36,172 nucleotides of DNA, from the NCBI GenBank assembly GCA_944388665.1, contig CALXJQ010000008.1:1-36172 (forward strand), written 5' to 3'. Both the position numbers and the translations under genes were made by a program. Below the pieces are notes generated by a model. The model saw only the letters and a program-made list of their open reading frames with translations, was not told where the DNA came from and made no database searches. Positions 10,062 through 18,517 of this stretch are shown here, piece by piece. Position 1 is the first letter of the stretch, and each line of letters begins with the position of its first letter. The stretch comes from an uncultured Clostridia bacterium (GTDB lineage Bacteria; Bacillota; Clostridia; TANB77; CAG-508).

Positions 10062-10679
10062 ATGTTACTAAAAGAGGTAAGAATAACAATGTGGCTAGGT
10101 AGTCCAACTAATTGCTATGTTGTTATGGATGAAAAAACGAAAGAAGCAATGGTTATAGACCCAGCAGGGAGCATAGATAAGATTGAACAGATTTTAAAAG
10201 ATGAAAATGCACAATTAAAGTATATCTATTTAACACATTGCCATGCCGATCATATAATTGGAGCGGAGAGCCTAAAACAGAGATGTGGAGGCAAGATATT
10301 AATACATAAAGACGATTATCAGGGACTACAAGATTCAATAATAAACTTATCAATAATGGTATTGGGAAAAGACTATAAAATGGAGGCTGATGAGGCAGTA
10401 GAAGAGAATCAGGTACTAAAATTGGGAGATTTAGAATTTAGAGTAATTCATACACCAGGTCATACTAAAGGCGGAAGTTGCCTATATTGTGAGCAAGAAA
10501 AGTGCTTGTTTTCAGGAGACACAATGTTTAAAGGAACTTATGGCAGAACTGACTTGCCATCATCAAGCCAGATGGCGATAGAGGCATCTATTGAAAAGCT
10601 ATTAAAATTGCCAGGAGACACTATGGTGTACCCAGGACACGGAAGTCCAACTACAATTGCAGCGGAAGCTGCAAATTGA
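10062..10679 (+). CDS. MBL-fold metallo-hydrolase (glyoxalase II-like)
   Basis: Metallo-beta-lactamase-fold hydrolase of the hydroxyacylglutathione-hydrolase-like type, cytoplasmic, binding two metal ions. Seen: the THCHADH metal motif (HxHxDH), the later metal ligands in HTPGHTKGG, SGDTMF and PGHG. The length (205 aa) fits the short bacterial form (YcbL/YqgX). ATG 10062 is preceded by AAGGAG about 12 bases upstream; an internal ATG at 10089 is possible but would drop the usual first strand. It stands between rel and hisS, as in many Clostridia. The physiological thioester substrate is not known. Confidence 0.88.
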   Translation: MLLKEVRITMWLGSPTNCYVVMDEKTKEAMVIDPAGSIDKIEQILKDENAQLKYIYLTHCHADHIIGAESLKQRCGGKILIHKDDYQGLQDSIINLSIMVLGKDYKMEADEAVEENQVLKLGDLEFRVIHTPGHTKGGSCLYCEQEKCLFSGDTMFKGTYGRTDLPSSSQMAIEASIEKLLKLPGDTMVYPGHGSPTTIAAEAAN

Positions 10680-10754
10680 ACTGCAGACTTGGGATTATTT
10701 GAAAGTTGTATGAAATGTTAACTTGAGTTTGAAATTAAAAAAGGAGGAAAATTT

Positions 10755-12083
10755 ATGGAGAATAATATAATTGAACCACGAACACTTGCAGGTTTTATGG
10801 AATTGTTGCCATCAGAACAAATATTATTTAACCAAATGAAAGATACAATCGAAGGCGTGTATAAGTCTTATGGGTTCTTGCCATTAGATACACCTATTAT
10901 CGAGCTTTCTGAAATATTGCTTGCAAAAGCTGGCGGCGAAACAGAAAAGCAAATTTATAGATTTACGAAGGGCGACAATGATTTATCATTAAGATTCGAC
11001 CTAACCGTGCCACTTGCCAAATATGTAGCTAAAAACTATGGCAATTTAAGCTTTCCATTTAGAAGATATCAAATTGGCAAAGTCTATCGTGGCGAAAAGC
11101 CTCAAAAAGGCAGATATCGTGAATTTTATCAATGTGATATAGATGTTATAGGAGATGGCGAATTAGACATATCAAATGATGCAGAGCTTTTGAACGTTAT
11201 TTACACAATTTTTACTAAATTAGGATTTAATGATTTTACGATTAGAATAAATAATAGGAAAATTTTGAATGGTCTGTTTGAAGAAATTGGGCAAAAAGAA
11301 AATGCTGAAGAAATCTTGAGAATAATAGATAAAATCGAAAAAATTGGTAAAGAAGCGGTCATTAAAGAATTCAAAGAGCTGGGCGTAAGTGAGAATGCAA
11401 TAAATAAAATAAATTCATTTATCGAAATAACAGGAACAACCGAAGAAAAACTTGCAAAGCTTGAAACAATAGCACAAAATGAGACATACCAATCAGGCAT
11501 AAATGAACTAAAAGAAGTTATCAAAAAAGTAGGCCTATTTGGCGTACCACAACAAAACTATGAAATAGACTTAACAATAGCCAGAGGTTTAGACTATTAC
11601 ACTGGAACAGTATGTGAAACATTTTTAAATAAATATAAAGAACTAGGAAGTGTTTGCTCAGGAGGAAGATATGAAAACTTGGCAGGAAACTACACAAACA
11701 AAAAATTGCCAGGCGTAGGCGTTTCCATCGGATTATCACGTTTATTCTATAAATTGAACGAACTAGGACTAATTAATGCAAGCCAAAAATCAATATCAAA
11801 ACTCCTAATAATACCAATGGCAGAAAACGACACAATTCTAAAAAAAGCTACAGAACTAGCTAACAACTTGCGAGCCTTAAACATAAATACTGAAGTTTAC
11901 CTAAGCAACAAAAAACTAAAAGCAAAAATGAAATACGCAGACAAACTCGAAATACCTTATATCATCGTAATAGGCGAAGACGAAATAAACACAAAAACCA
12001 TAAAAATAAAAAACATGGCTACTGGTGAAGAGCAAGAAGCAGAACTAGATGCAGCGATAGTTGCAAAAAAAATTGAACTTTAG
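10755..12083 (+). CDS. hisS: Histidyl-tRNA synthetase
   Basis: Class II aminoacyl-tRNA synthetase that charges tRNA-His. Seen: class II motif 2 region (FPFRRYQIGKVYRGEKPQKG followed by RYREFYQCDID), the histidine-binding signature ARGLDYYTG, and a C-terminal anticodon-binding domain (EVYLSNKKLKAKMKYADK, YIIVIGEDEI). The anticodon domain favours HisS over the regulatory paralogue HisZ. 442 aa; ATG 10755 follows AAGGAGG. No T-box leader fits the 75-bp upstream gap. The last codon pair and the TAG stop lie in the first palindromic repeat, so the product ends IEL. Confidence 0.95.
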   Translation: MENNIIEPRTLAGFMELLPSEQILFNQMKDTIEGVYKSYGFLPLDTPIIELSEILLAKAGGETEKQIYRFTKGDNDLSLRFDLTVPLAKYVAKNYGNLSFPFRRYQIGKVYRGEKPQKGRYREFYQCDIDVIGDGELDISNDAELLNVIYTIFTKLGFNDFTIRINNRKILNGLFEEIGQKENAEEILRIIDKIEKIGKEAVIKEFKELGVSENAINKINSFIEITGTTEEKLAKLETIAQNETYQSGINELKEVIKKVGLFGVPQQNYEIDLTIARGLDYYTGTVCETFLNKYKELGSVCSGGRYENLAGNYTNKKLPGVGVSIGLSRLFYKLNELGLINASQKSISKLLIIPMAENDTILKKATELANNLRALNINTEVYLSNKKLKAKMKYADKLEIPYIIVIGEDEINTKTIKIKNMATGEEQEAELDAAIVAKKIEL

Positions 12084-12177
12084 GGACGTTCCTTAAAGTT
12101 CATTTTTGTTTCTTCTTGTATTTCAAGCTTTTGAGGCATTTGATTGAGTTGAACTTTAAGGAACGTCCCCAAAGTTC
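12075..12177. repeat. Palindrome pair with 49-bp spacer between hisS and M23 gene (unit A, copy 1)
   Basis: Two GAACTTT/AAAGTTC palindromes, 12075-12101 (GGGACGTTCC on +) and 12151-12177 (GGGACGTTCC on -), flank a spacer containing CAAGCTTTTGAGGCATTTG. Each faces its own convergent gene and holds that gene's stop codon. The whole unit recurs, inverted and almost identical, at 18756-18858. Confidence 0.85.
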
Positions 12178-13124
12178 TTAATAATTTGAGAGCGATTGCG
12201 TTTTAAAAATTCAACGATGTTGTAAACATCTATCCATATTTCGTTTGGACTATCAACTTGTGATTCGTCAAAAATTAGTTGCATGCCAAAGTGAAGATGG
12301 GGGACGTTTATGTTATTGACATTTTCTTTGATGCTATATCCGGTCATTCCCAAGTAGCCAATAAGGTCGCCGGCGCTTACAACGTCGCCTTCCTTTAATC
12401 CATCAGCATAAGGGTGGTCTTTTCTTAGATGGGCGTAGTAGTAGTATCTTTTTTTGTCGAAGCTTCTGATGCCGATGCGCCATCCACCAAATTGATTCCA
12501 GCCTAAATGTTCTATGGTGCCAGATTCGACGGCGACTATAGGAGTGCCAATGCTACCCATTAGGTCGTTTCCTAAATGGGTCCTTTGAAAGCCATAAGAT
12601 CTGCTTTTGCCAAAATCGTCATAATGTGAAAATGAATAACCTTTTGCGATTGGAAGAAATGCAATTACGCCATATTTTTCGTCAGAGTTGTAGCCAATAA
12701 ATTGAGAAAGGACGGCAGAGTAACTTTCGTAATAATAGTCATAATTTTTTAGGTTCTTGGTTAAATTTCCCATAGTTTCACCATTTTGAAGTTTTTGAAC
12801 TAAAGCATCTAAATCTGATTTTTTGAAATTCTTAAAATTTCCACCATTTTTACAAGCAAGGTAAGCGAGAAGTTCTATCCAATTATATTTTATATCAGCG
12901 TCTTTGTTGTGCGAGTCTATGTCTAGCTTGGACGTTAAGTCCAAAGCTTCATAAGAGACATTGAAATCAACCCATTTTATAAAATTATCTTTCTTGGATT
13001 CTTGATTTTCTTGCTCATTTTCATCAATTGCAAGAGAAACAAAAAGGATAATTGAGAGTGATATAATAAAAAAAGTAATTGCGAGAATTATTTTTTTGTT
13101 TAGTTTAAACGATTTAATTATCAA
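12156..13124 (-). CDS. Membrane-anchored M23 family metallopeptidase
   Basis: Probable peptidoglycan endopeptidase of the LytM/M23 family acting outside the membrane. Seen: an N-terminal transmembrane anchor (about residues 11-33, KIILAITFFIISLSIILFVS), a helical linker, and a C-terminal M23 domain with HLGND (HxGxD zinc motif), the glycine-rich sheet around GTIEHLGWNQFGG, YYYYAHL and the HLHFG motif. All zinc ligands of the family appear present. The start is TTG 13124 behind a weak GGGGTGG. 322 aa. The product ends NFGDVP because the palindromic repeat provides the last codons and stop. It is divergent from the DUF2207 gene. A sporulation role (SpoIIQ-like) is possible but unproven. Confidence 0.85.
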   Translation of the reverse strand: MIIKSFKLNKKIILAITFFIISLSIILFVSLAIDENEQENQESKKDNFIKWVDFNVSYEALDLTSKLDIDSHNKDADIKYNWIELLAYLACKNGGNFKNFKKSDLDALVQKLQNGETMGNLTKNLKNYDYYYESYSAVLSQFIGYNSDEKYGVIAFLPIAKGYSFSHYDDFGKSRSYGFQRTHLGNDLMGSIGTPIVAVESGTIEHLGWNQFGGWRIGIRSFDKKRYYYYAHLRKDHPYADGLKEGDVVSAGDLIGYLGMTGYSIKENVNNINVPHLHFGMQLIFDESQVDSPNEIWIDVYNIVEFLKRNRSQIIKNFGDVP

Positions 13125-13273
13125 AATAAGCCACCCCGTTATAAATATATTTGTAATAGCTTAATTTATGAATAAACAATCTAAATTCTTGAACTATGAT
13201 GATTTTAAAAATTTTCTATTGTAAAAAATGGAGAATTATGAAATAATATTGGAGAAAAAGGGAGGGGATTATT

Positions 13274-15010
13274 TTGAAAAGAATATTAAAAATTTCTTTG
13301 ATTTTTCTATTCTTTTTGCTCATTTTTAGTGTTTCTAAAGCAGTAAATGCAAACTCAATAAGTAGAATTTCAATGGATATATATGTTGATAAAAGCGGAA
13401 ATGCTACTGTTAACGAAACTTGGAACTGTACAACTAATAGTGGCACAGAGGTGTATCATCCATATTATAATTTAGGAAAGTCAAAAATAGAAAATTTGCG
13501 TGTGAGCGAGAATGGAAGATATTATCAAACATTATCGTCATGGGATACGTCAGGCACTCTTGCAGAAAAAGCATATAAATGTGGAATTAATAAAATAAGC
13601 AATGGTGTTGAATTGTGTTGGGGAATTAGCCAATATAGCTCACATGTATATAATGTTGAATATACGATAAGTAATTTTATAGCTCAATTGGACGACTCAC
13701 AGATGTTGTATTGGACATTTATACCGTACGACTTTTCAGACTCAATAGGAAGTGCATACATAAAAGTACATACTGATTCTTATATACCAAGTTCTGTTGA
13801 TGTATGGGGCTATGGAAACTATGGTGGCACAGCTTATGTATATGATGGATATATAGAAATGCAGTCAGCTGGGCGATTATCCCAAGATGAGTATATGACG
13901 ATGCTTGTAAAATTTCCAAATAATACATTTAATACATCTAATAAAATAAACCATAACTTCGATTATTATTATGAAATGGCCGAAGATGGATCTGTAAAAT
14001 ATAATGAAAAATCTAAGGGGATTGGAGAAACCATTTTGGAAATATTCAGCTTCTTGGCAGATTTACTTCCATTTTTGATATTTTTAGGAATATGGTTTTT
14101 TATAGCAATTAAGGTTAGCAAGGCTTCAAAGTTAGATTTTGGAAAAGAAGGCAAAAAAATGCCATCTGATTTGCCGTATTATAGAGATATACCATGCTAT
14201 AAGGATATTTTTAGGGCATACTATATAGGTTATAATTATAAGCTATTAAAAAATAAAACTGACTTATTAGGGGCTATCATTTTGAAATGGCTTAAAGATT
14301 CTATAATTAGGATTGAAAAGAAAGATGATGGAGGAATATTCAAAAAGGATAATATTTTAATTTACTTGAATGAAACAAATCCAGAAGATTCAATCAGCAA
14401 TGCAAGAGAAAGAAAGCTTTTTGATATGCTTTATGAGGCTAGCAATGATGGAATACTTGAGAATAAAGAATTTGAAAAATGGTGTAATAAAAGTTATTCT
14501 AAAATATTAAAATGGTTTGATAACATATTGGCAGAACAAAGAGATCTACTTGTAGCAGATGGAAAACTTCAAGTCAGAGAAAAGGTAACATTAAAAGTTT
14601 TCAAAAGGAAAGTATATTCAGTAACGCCAGGGCTAAGGCAGGAAGCTATGCAGCTAGCCGGCTTAAAGAAATATTTAAATGAATATACACTCATAAAAGA
14701 TAGAGAAGCAATAGAAGTTGCATTATTTGAGGATTATTTGATATATGCTCAAATGATGGGAATTGCCAAAAAAGTAGCAAAAGAATTCAAAGAAATTTAT
14801 CCTGAAATTATTGAACAATCCAACTTCAGATCTTATGATAACATAATAATAATAAACTCTTATGCGACGCATGGCATCTCTACAGCGAAAAGCGCTGAAA
14901 CAAGAGCTAGAAATTATTCATCCGGTGGAGGAGGATTCTCATCAGGCGGCGGAGGTGGTGGCTCCTTCGGCGGCGGTGGAGGCCGGAGGCGGTTTCCGTT
15001 AAAAAACTGA
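13274..15010 (+). CDS. DUF2207-type membrane protein, probable +1 frameshift at CGG 14984
   Basis: Exported membrane protein of the DUF2207 family, function unknown. Seen: signal peptide (residues 1-27, hydrophobic FLFFLLIFSV), an extracytoplasmic beta-rich domain (SMDIYVDKSGNATVNETW), one transmembrane segment (about 262-282, LLPFLIFLGIWFFIAIKV), a cytoplasmic domain and a Gly-rich C-terminus. The start is TTG 13274 behind GGGAGGGG. As read without a shift the protein ends GGGGGRRRFPLKN and stops at 15010 inside the palindrome. Skipping the C of CGG 14984 gives an unbroken glycine tail ending GGGFR with a stop at 15000-15002 (575 aa), which is how this family normally ends. A second in-frame CGG at 14990 follows. 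Confidence 0.85.
   Translation: MKRILKISLIFLFFLLIFSVSKAVNANSISRISMDIYVDKSGNATVNETWNCTTNSGTEVYHPYYNLGKSKIENLRVSENGRYYQTLSSWDTSGTLAEKAYKCGINKISNGVELCWGISQYSSHVYNVEYTISNFIAQLDDSQMLYWTFIPYDFSDSIGSAYIKVHTDSYIPSSVDVWGYGNYGGTAYVYDGYIEMQSAGRLSQDEYMTMLVKFPNNTFNTSNKINHNFDYYYEMAEDGSVKYNEKSKGIGETILEIFSFLADLLPFLIFLGIWFFIAIKVSKASKLDFGKEGKKMPSDLPYYRDIPCYKDIFRAYYIGYNYKLLKNKTDLLGAIILKWLKDSIIRIEKKDDGGIFKKDNILIYLNETNPEDSISNARERKLFDMLYEASNDGILENKEFEKWCNKSYSKILKWFDNILAEQRDLLVADGKLQVREKVTLKVFKRKVYSVTPGLRQEAMQLAGLKKYLNEYTLIKDREAIEVALFEDYLIYAQMMGIAKKVAKEFKEIYPEIIEQSNFRSYDNIIIINSYATHGISTAKSAETRARNYSSGGGGFSSGGGGGGSFGGGGGRRRFPLKN
14981..14992 (+). other. Candidate +1 frameshift site in the DUF2207 gene (GGC CGG AGG CGG)
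   Basis: Unshifted reading gives Gly-Arg-Arg-Arg then FPLKN. Skipping the C at 14984 gives GGA GGC GGT TTC CGT TAA, which continues the poly-Gly tail and stops. A shift at the second CGG would end in the same frame. Confidence 0.6.
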
Positions 15011-15035
15011 ACTTTAGGGACGTTCCTTAAAGTTC
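15009..15035 (+). repeat. GGGACGTTCC palindrome after the DUF2207 gene
   Basis: 27-nt palindrome with GGGACGTTCC on the + strand, followed by ATTTTT. It begins within the unshifted TGA stop (15008-15010) and probably forms the 3'-end hairpin of the DUF2207 transcript. Confidence 0.75.
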
Positions 15036-15076
15036 ATTTTTGGCTTTTGCAAATTTTTAGAAAAAATCCAATAAAG

Positions 15077-15274
15077 ATATATGTAATTATTCTAGTAGTG
15101 TTCTCGGCTCATTATCCTCATCAAGAACTTCTAAATTAATTTTGTGGCGCCCTTCCAAAAACAAGTTTTTGAACTCTTTCCACAAAATTAATAAAGAAGT
15201 TCTAAGCGAGTTTAATTCACATTCGAACTTACTCCTAGAATAATTACATATATCATCCATAAGATTTCTATAAA
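15077..15274 (-). repeat. MITE-like 198-bp element (unit B, copy 1)
   Basis: This element is repeated, inverted, at 18518-18714 with four differences by eye. It carries inner inverted repeats, ATATATGTAATTATTCTAG near one end and its complement near the other, plus a second pair (AATTAATTTTGTGG/CCACAAAATTAATT), so a single strand could fold into a long imperfect hairpin. Flanking palindromes lie at 15009 and 15288. It fills most of the 302-bp gap between the convergent DUF2207 and crp genes. Confidence 0.75.
15087..15260 (-). other. Possible small ORF (57 aa) within the 198-bp element
   Basis: ATG 15260 opens 57 codons beginning MDDICNYSRS and ending DEDNEPRTLLE. The same frame is open in the other copy, where ATT replaces the ATG. 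There is no Shine-Dalgarno. All four differences between the copies change an amino acid, so there is no sign of protein-level selection. Coding is doubtful. Confidence 0.2.
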
Positions 15275-15287
15275 TATAGAAAAATTT

Positions 15288-15314
15288 GAACTTTAAGGAA
15301 CGTCCCCAAAGTTC
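15288..15314 (-). repeat. GGGACGTTCC palindrome at the crp 3' end
   Basis: 27-nt palindrome with GGGACGTTCC on the minus strand, overlapping the stop codon of the Crp/Fnr gene (15313-15315). Confidence 0.75.
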
Positions 15315-15945
15315 AATGAGAGATTAATGTAATTGTATTGCCTTTTTTTTCAATGATACGGTCGTCTTTTAAGAGCTTGAGTTCTCGCATCATGGCGCTT
15401 CTATCAATGCTTAAATAGTCGGCCAAGTCAGTTAATGAGAAAGGCAAGGTGAAGGTTTTGCTGAAGCTTCTTGCTGACAGTAAGGAGAAATATCCAATAA
15501 GTTTTTCCCTTATGGAGCGCTTGGTAAGAAGCTCTAGCCTCATGTTTAAGTCTGTTACTTTGCTTAATATTAGTTCTGGTAATGCCTCGGAAAGTATGTT
15601 ATGAAAGGCACAATTGCTTTTACATTGAGTTTTGATATCGTTATATGTGTAAAATAACACATCACAGTTTTTTTTTGCTTCAACGAAAAGCTCATTGTTT
15701 GTAGATACAACATAGAATACTTCGCCAAAGATATCGTTTGGCGAAAAGTGCTCGACGATGGTTTTGTTGCCATTGAAATCGTATCTAACTAAGTCTGCAG
15801 AGCCTGATAAAAGGATGCAGAATTGCTCTCTTTTGGCAATGTAGCTTGTAATTATTTCGTTTTTTTTGAAATGTTTTTTTTGAACTTTCTCGCAGCTGTG
15901 TTCAAAGTTTTTTATAAATGTTTCTTTATTAAAGTCAGTAATCAT
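15313..15945 (-). CDS. Crp/Fnr family transcriptional regulator
   Basis: DNA-binding regulator with a cyclic-nucleotide-binding-like sensor domain (about residues 20-120; ILLSGSADLVRYDFNGNK, PNDIFGEVF) and a C-terminal winged helix (LTDLADYLSIDRSAMMRELK). 210 aa, start ATG 15945 behind AAGGAG. Cysteines in CKSNCAFHN lie after the sensor barrel; the N-terminal four-cysteine [4Fe-4S] motif of classical FNR is absent, so the signal is unknown. It is divergent from nrdD, and twin GTTGC-N4-GCAAC palindromes lie in the shared region, which suggests autoregulation and control of anaerobic ribonucleotide reduction (inference). Its stop codon lies in a palindromic repeat. Confidence 0.88.
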   Translation of the reverse strand: MITDFNKETFIKNFEHSCEKVQKKHFKKNEIITSYIAKREQFCILLSGSADLVRYDFNGNKTIVEHFSPNDIFGEVFYVVSTNNELFVEAKKNCDVLFYTYNDIKTQCKSNCAFHNILSEALPELILSKVTDLNMRLELLTKRSIREKLIGYFSLLSARSFSKTFTLPFSLTDLADYLSIDRSAMMRELKLLKDDRIIEKKGNTITLISH

Positions 15946-16001
15946 TTATAGACTCCTTAAATTATTATTAGTAATTTATGACGATATTATATATCAATAT
16001 A

Positions 16002-16015
16002 GTTGCAATTGCAAC
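16002..16015. promoter_or_regulatory. Operator-like palindrome GTTGCAATTGCAAC
   Basis: Perfect 14-bp palindrome with the N4 spacing of FNR-type sites. Its centre is 20 bp upstream of the crp -10 (ATTATA 15986-15991, read on minus), so it overlaps the crp -35 region and would fit autorepression. Confidence 0.6.
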
Positions 16016-16113
16016 AAAATGACATATAAAAAGTAAATGAATTTGTAACAAAAATGTAATATTTGATTTTTATCTTAGAACGAAGCTCGTTTCGAAATCT
16101 GACAAAAGTTTTT

Positions 16114-16127
16114 GTTGCTTTTGCAAC
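16114..16127. promoter_or_regulatory. Operator-like palindrome GTTGCTTTTGCAAC
   Basis: Second copy of GTTGC-N4-GCAAC. The nrdD -10 (TATAAT 16149-16154) puts its centre near -40, the class II activator position for CRP/FNR proteins. No -35 hexamer is seen there, as expected for an activated promoter. Confidence 0.6.
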
Positions 16128-16266
16128 AGAAAAACAAAAATATTAATATATAATAAGAGCATAACAAAAAACAAAAACAAATTTAAAGTAACGATAGTGC
16201 GAAGTTTCTATGAAGAATAGGATATGAAACATTATTCAAAATCTAAAAGATAGGGGGAAATGTAAA

Positions 16267-18393
16267 ATGAAGATTATCAAAAGAGATGGAAGGGCTGTTG
16301 ATTACGATAGATCAAAAATACGAATCGCAATCGAAAAAGCAAATAAGGAAGTTAAACCTAAAGAAAGAGCAAGCAAGGAGGATATAAAAGGAATTATTCA
16401 ATATATAGAAGACCTTGGTAAAAAAAGAATGCTTGTTGAAGACATTCAAGATATTATTGAAGAAAAATTAATGGAAATTGGCAAATATGAGTTGGCAAAA
16501 AAATATATTGTATATAGATATACAAGAGCACTTGTAAGAAAGCAAAATACAACTGATGAATCTATTTTAGGATTAATCAGAAACGAAAACAAAGAGCTAG
16601 CAGAAGAAAATTCAAACAAAAATACAATGTTAGCTTCTACACAAAGAGACTACATTGCAGGTGAAGTTTCAAGAGATTTAACAAGAAGATTATTACTTCC
16701 AGAAAAAATAGTAAAAGCTGACCAAGATGGCATTTTACATTTCCATGATGCAGATTATTTTATTCAACCAATTTTTAATTGTTGCTTGATAAATATAGAA
16801 GATATGCTAGACAACGGAACTGTAATGAATGGCAAAATGATTGAATCTCCTAAGAGTTTCCAAGTTGCATGTACTGTAACAACTCAAATAATTGCGGCAG
16901 TTGCAAGTAACCAGTATGGTGGTCAATCTGTAGATATGATTCACTTAGGAAAATATTTGAGAAAGAGCTATAACAAGTTCAAAAAGGAGATTGAAAAGAA
17001 ATATTCAGGAAAATTGCCAGAAGATGTTATTGAAGATTTAGTACAAGATAGGTTGAAAAATGAACTAAAATCAGGCGTTCAAACAATTCAATATCAAATA
17101 AATACTTTGATGACAACAAACGGACAATCTCCATTCGTAACTTTGTTCTTACATCTTGAAAAAGATGACCCATACATCAAAGAAAATGCAATGATTATAG
17201 AGGAAATTTTGAGACAAAGATATGAAGGCATAAAAAATGAGGCAGGAGTATATGTAACGCCAGCATTCCCTAAGTTAGTTTATGTGCTAGATGACTTCAA
17301 CAACTTGACAGGTGGAGAATATGATTACTTAACAAAACTTGCTGTAAAATGTTCAGCAAAGAGAATGTATCCAGACTATATTTCAGCTAAGAAGATGCGT
17401 GAAAATTACGAAGGCAATGTATTTAGCCCAATGGGTTGCAGAAGCTTCTTATCTCCTTGGAAAGATGAAAATGGAAACTATAAATTCGAAGGAAGATTCA
17501 ACCAAGGTGTTGTAAGTATCAACTTACCACAAGTTGCAATAATAGCTGATGGTGATGAAGATAAATTCTGGAAATTGCTAGACGAAAGACTAGAGCTATG
17601 CAAAGAAGCCTTAATGTGCAGACACTATGCATTACTTGGAACAAAATCAGATATTAGCCCAATTCACTGGCAATACGGAGCCATTGCTCGTTTGCAAAAA
17701 GGTGAAAAAATCGACAAATTACTATATGGTGGATATTCTACAATTTCATTAGGCTATATAGGCGTTTACGAGATGACAAAATTAATGAAAGGCGTATCAC
17801 ACACAACCCCAGAAGGTCACGATTTTGCAATAAGAGTTATGAAACATTTAAGAGAAAAAGTTGACCAATGGAAAAAAGAAACAAACATCGGATTCGCATT
17901 ATATGGAACTCCAGCAGAGAGTTTGTGCTACAAGTTCGCAAGAATAGACAAAGAAAAATTCGGAACAATCAAAGACGTTACAGACAAAGGTTACTATACA
18001 AACTCATACCATGTTGACGTAAGAGAGAAAATAGATGCATTCTCAAAATTAAAATTTGAAAGCGAATTCCAACAAATCTCTTCAGGAGGAGCAATATCAT
18101 ACATAGAAATTCCTAATATGAGCAAAAACATCGATGCACTAGAATCAGTAGTAAAATTCATCTACGATAATATCCAATATGCAGAATTCAATACAAAATC
18201 TGACTATTGCCATGTTTGCGGCTATGATGGCGAAATCATAATCAACGACGATAATGAATGGGAATGCCCAAACTGCGGAAACAAAGACCATAGCAAAATG
18301 ACAGTAGTTCGTAGAACTTGCGGATACCTAGGTGAAAACTTCTGGAATGTAGGAAAAACAAAAGAAATTAAACAAAGAGTTTTACACTTATAA
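16267..18393 (+). CDS. nrdD: Anaerobic ribonucleoside-triphosphate reductase
   Basis: Class III glycyl-radical enzyme that reduces NTPs to dNTPs without oxygen. Seen: N-terminal ATP-cone (residues 1-90; KIIKRDGRAVDYDRSKI), the NrdD barrel, the C-terminal zinc site (CHVCGYDGE...CPNCGNKD) and the glycyl-radical loop RRTCGYLG, with the radical glycine near residue 686. 708 aa, ATG 16267 after AGGGGG. No nrdG activase follows, so it must lie elsewhere. Transcription probably depends on the divergent Crp/Fnr regulator. It is followed by the palindrome array. Confidence 0.95.
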   Translation: MKIIKRDGRAVDYDRSKIRIAIEKANKEVKPKERASKEDIKGIIQYIEDLGKKRMLVEDIQDIIEEKLMEIGKYELAKKYIVYRYTRALVRKQNTTDESILGLIRNENKELAEENSNKNTMLASTQRDYIAGEVSRDLTRRLLLPEKIVKADQDGILHFHDADYFIQPIFNCCLINIEDMLDNGTVMNGKMIESPKSFQVACTVTTQIIAAVASNQYGGQSVDMIHLGKYLRKSYNKFKKEIEKKYSGKLPEDVIEDLVQDRLKNELKSGVQTIQYQINTLMTTNGQSPFVTLFLHLEKDDPYIKENAMIIEEILRQRYEGIKNEAGVYVTPAFPKLVYVLDDFNNLTGGEYDYLTKLAVKCSAKRMYPDYISAKKMRENYEGNVFSPMGCRSFLSPWKDENGNYKFEGRFNQGVVSINLPQVAIIADGDEDKFWKLLDERLELCKEALMCRHYALLGTKSDISPIHWQYGAIARLQKGEKIDKLLYGGYSTISLGYIGVYEMTKLMKGVSHTTPEGHDFAIRVMKHLREKVDQWKKETNIGFALYGTPAESLCYKFARIDKEKFGTIKDVTDKGYYTNSYHVDVREKIDAFSKLKFESEFQQISSGGAISYIEIPNMSKNIDALESVVKFIYDNIQYAEFNTKSDYCHVCGYDGEIIINDDNEWECPNCGNKDHSKMTVVRRTCGYLGENFWNVGKTKEIKQRVLHL

Positions 18394-18400
18394 AAAAAAT

Positions 18401-18503
18401 GAACTTTAGGGACGTTCCTTAAAGTTCATTCTTGCTTTTTCTTTAAATTTAAGGATTTTTGACATTTTTAACAAGTGAACTTTGGGGACGTTCTTTAAAG
18501 TTC
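18401..18503 (+). repeat. Two GGGACGTTCC palindromes after nrdD
   Basis: Palindromes at 18401-18427 and 18477-18503, both with the GGGACGTTC orientation on + (the second has GTTCTTT), separated by a 49-bp AT-rich spacer unlike unit A. They open the 456-bp gap between nrdD and gatD, which holds only repeats. Confidence 0.75.
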
Positions 18504-18517
18504 ACTTGTTTTTACAT

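Larger units (their letters stand above)
15946..16266. other. Divergent crp-nrdD regulatory region (321 bp, no gene)
   Basis: No gene is seen. It holds a minus-strand -10 (15986-15991) for crp, a plus-strand -10 (TATAAT, 16149-16154) for nrdD, two GTTGC-N4-GCAAC sites, and a leader of about 100 nt before nrdD with no obvious riboswitch. Confidence 0.6.

Noticed and set aside
10680..10754. T-box or other riboswitch upstream of hisS
   Set aside because: The gap is only 75 bp and shows no T-box sequence or antiterminator.
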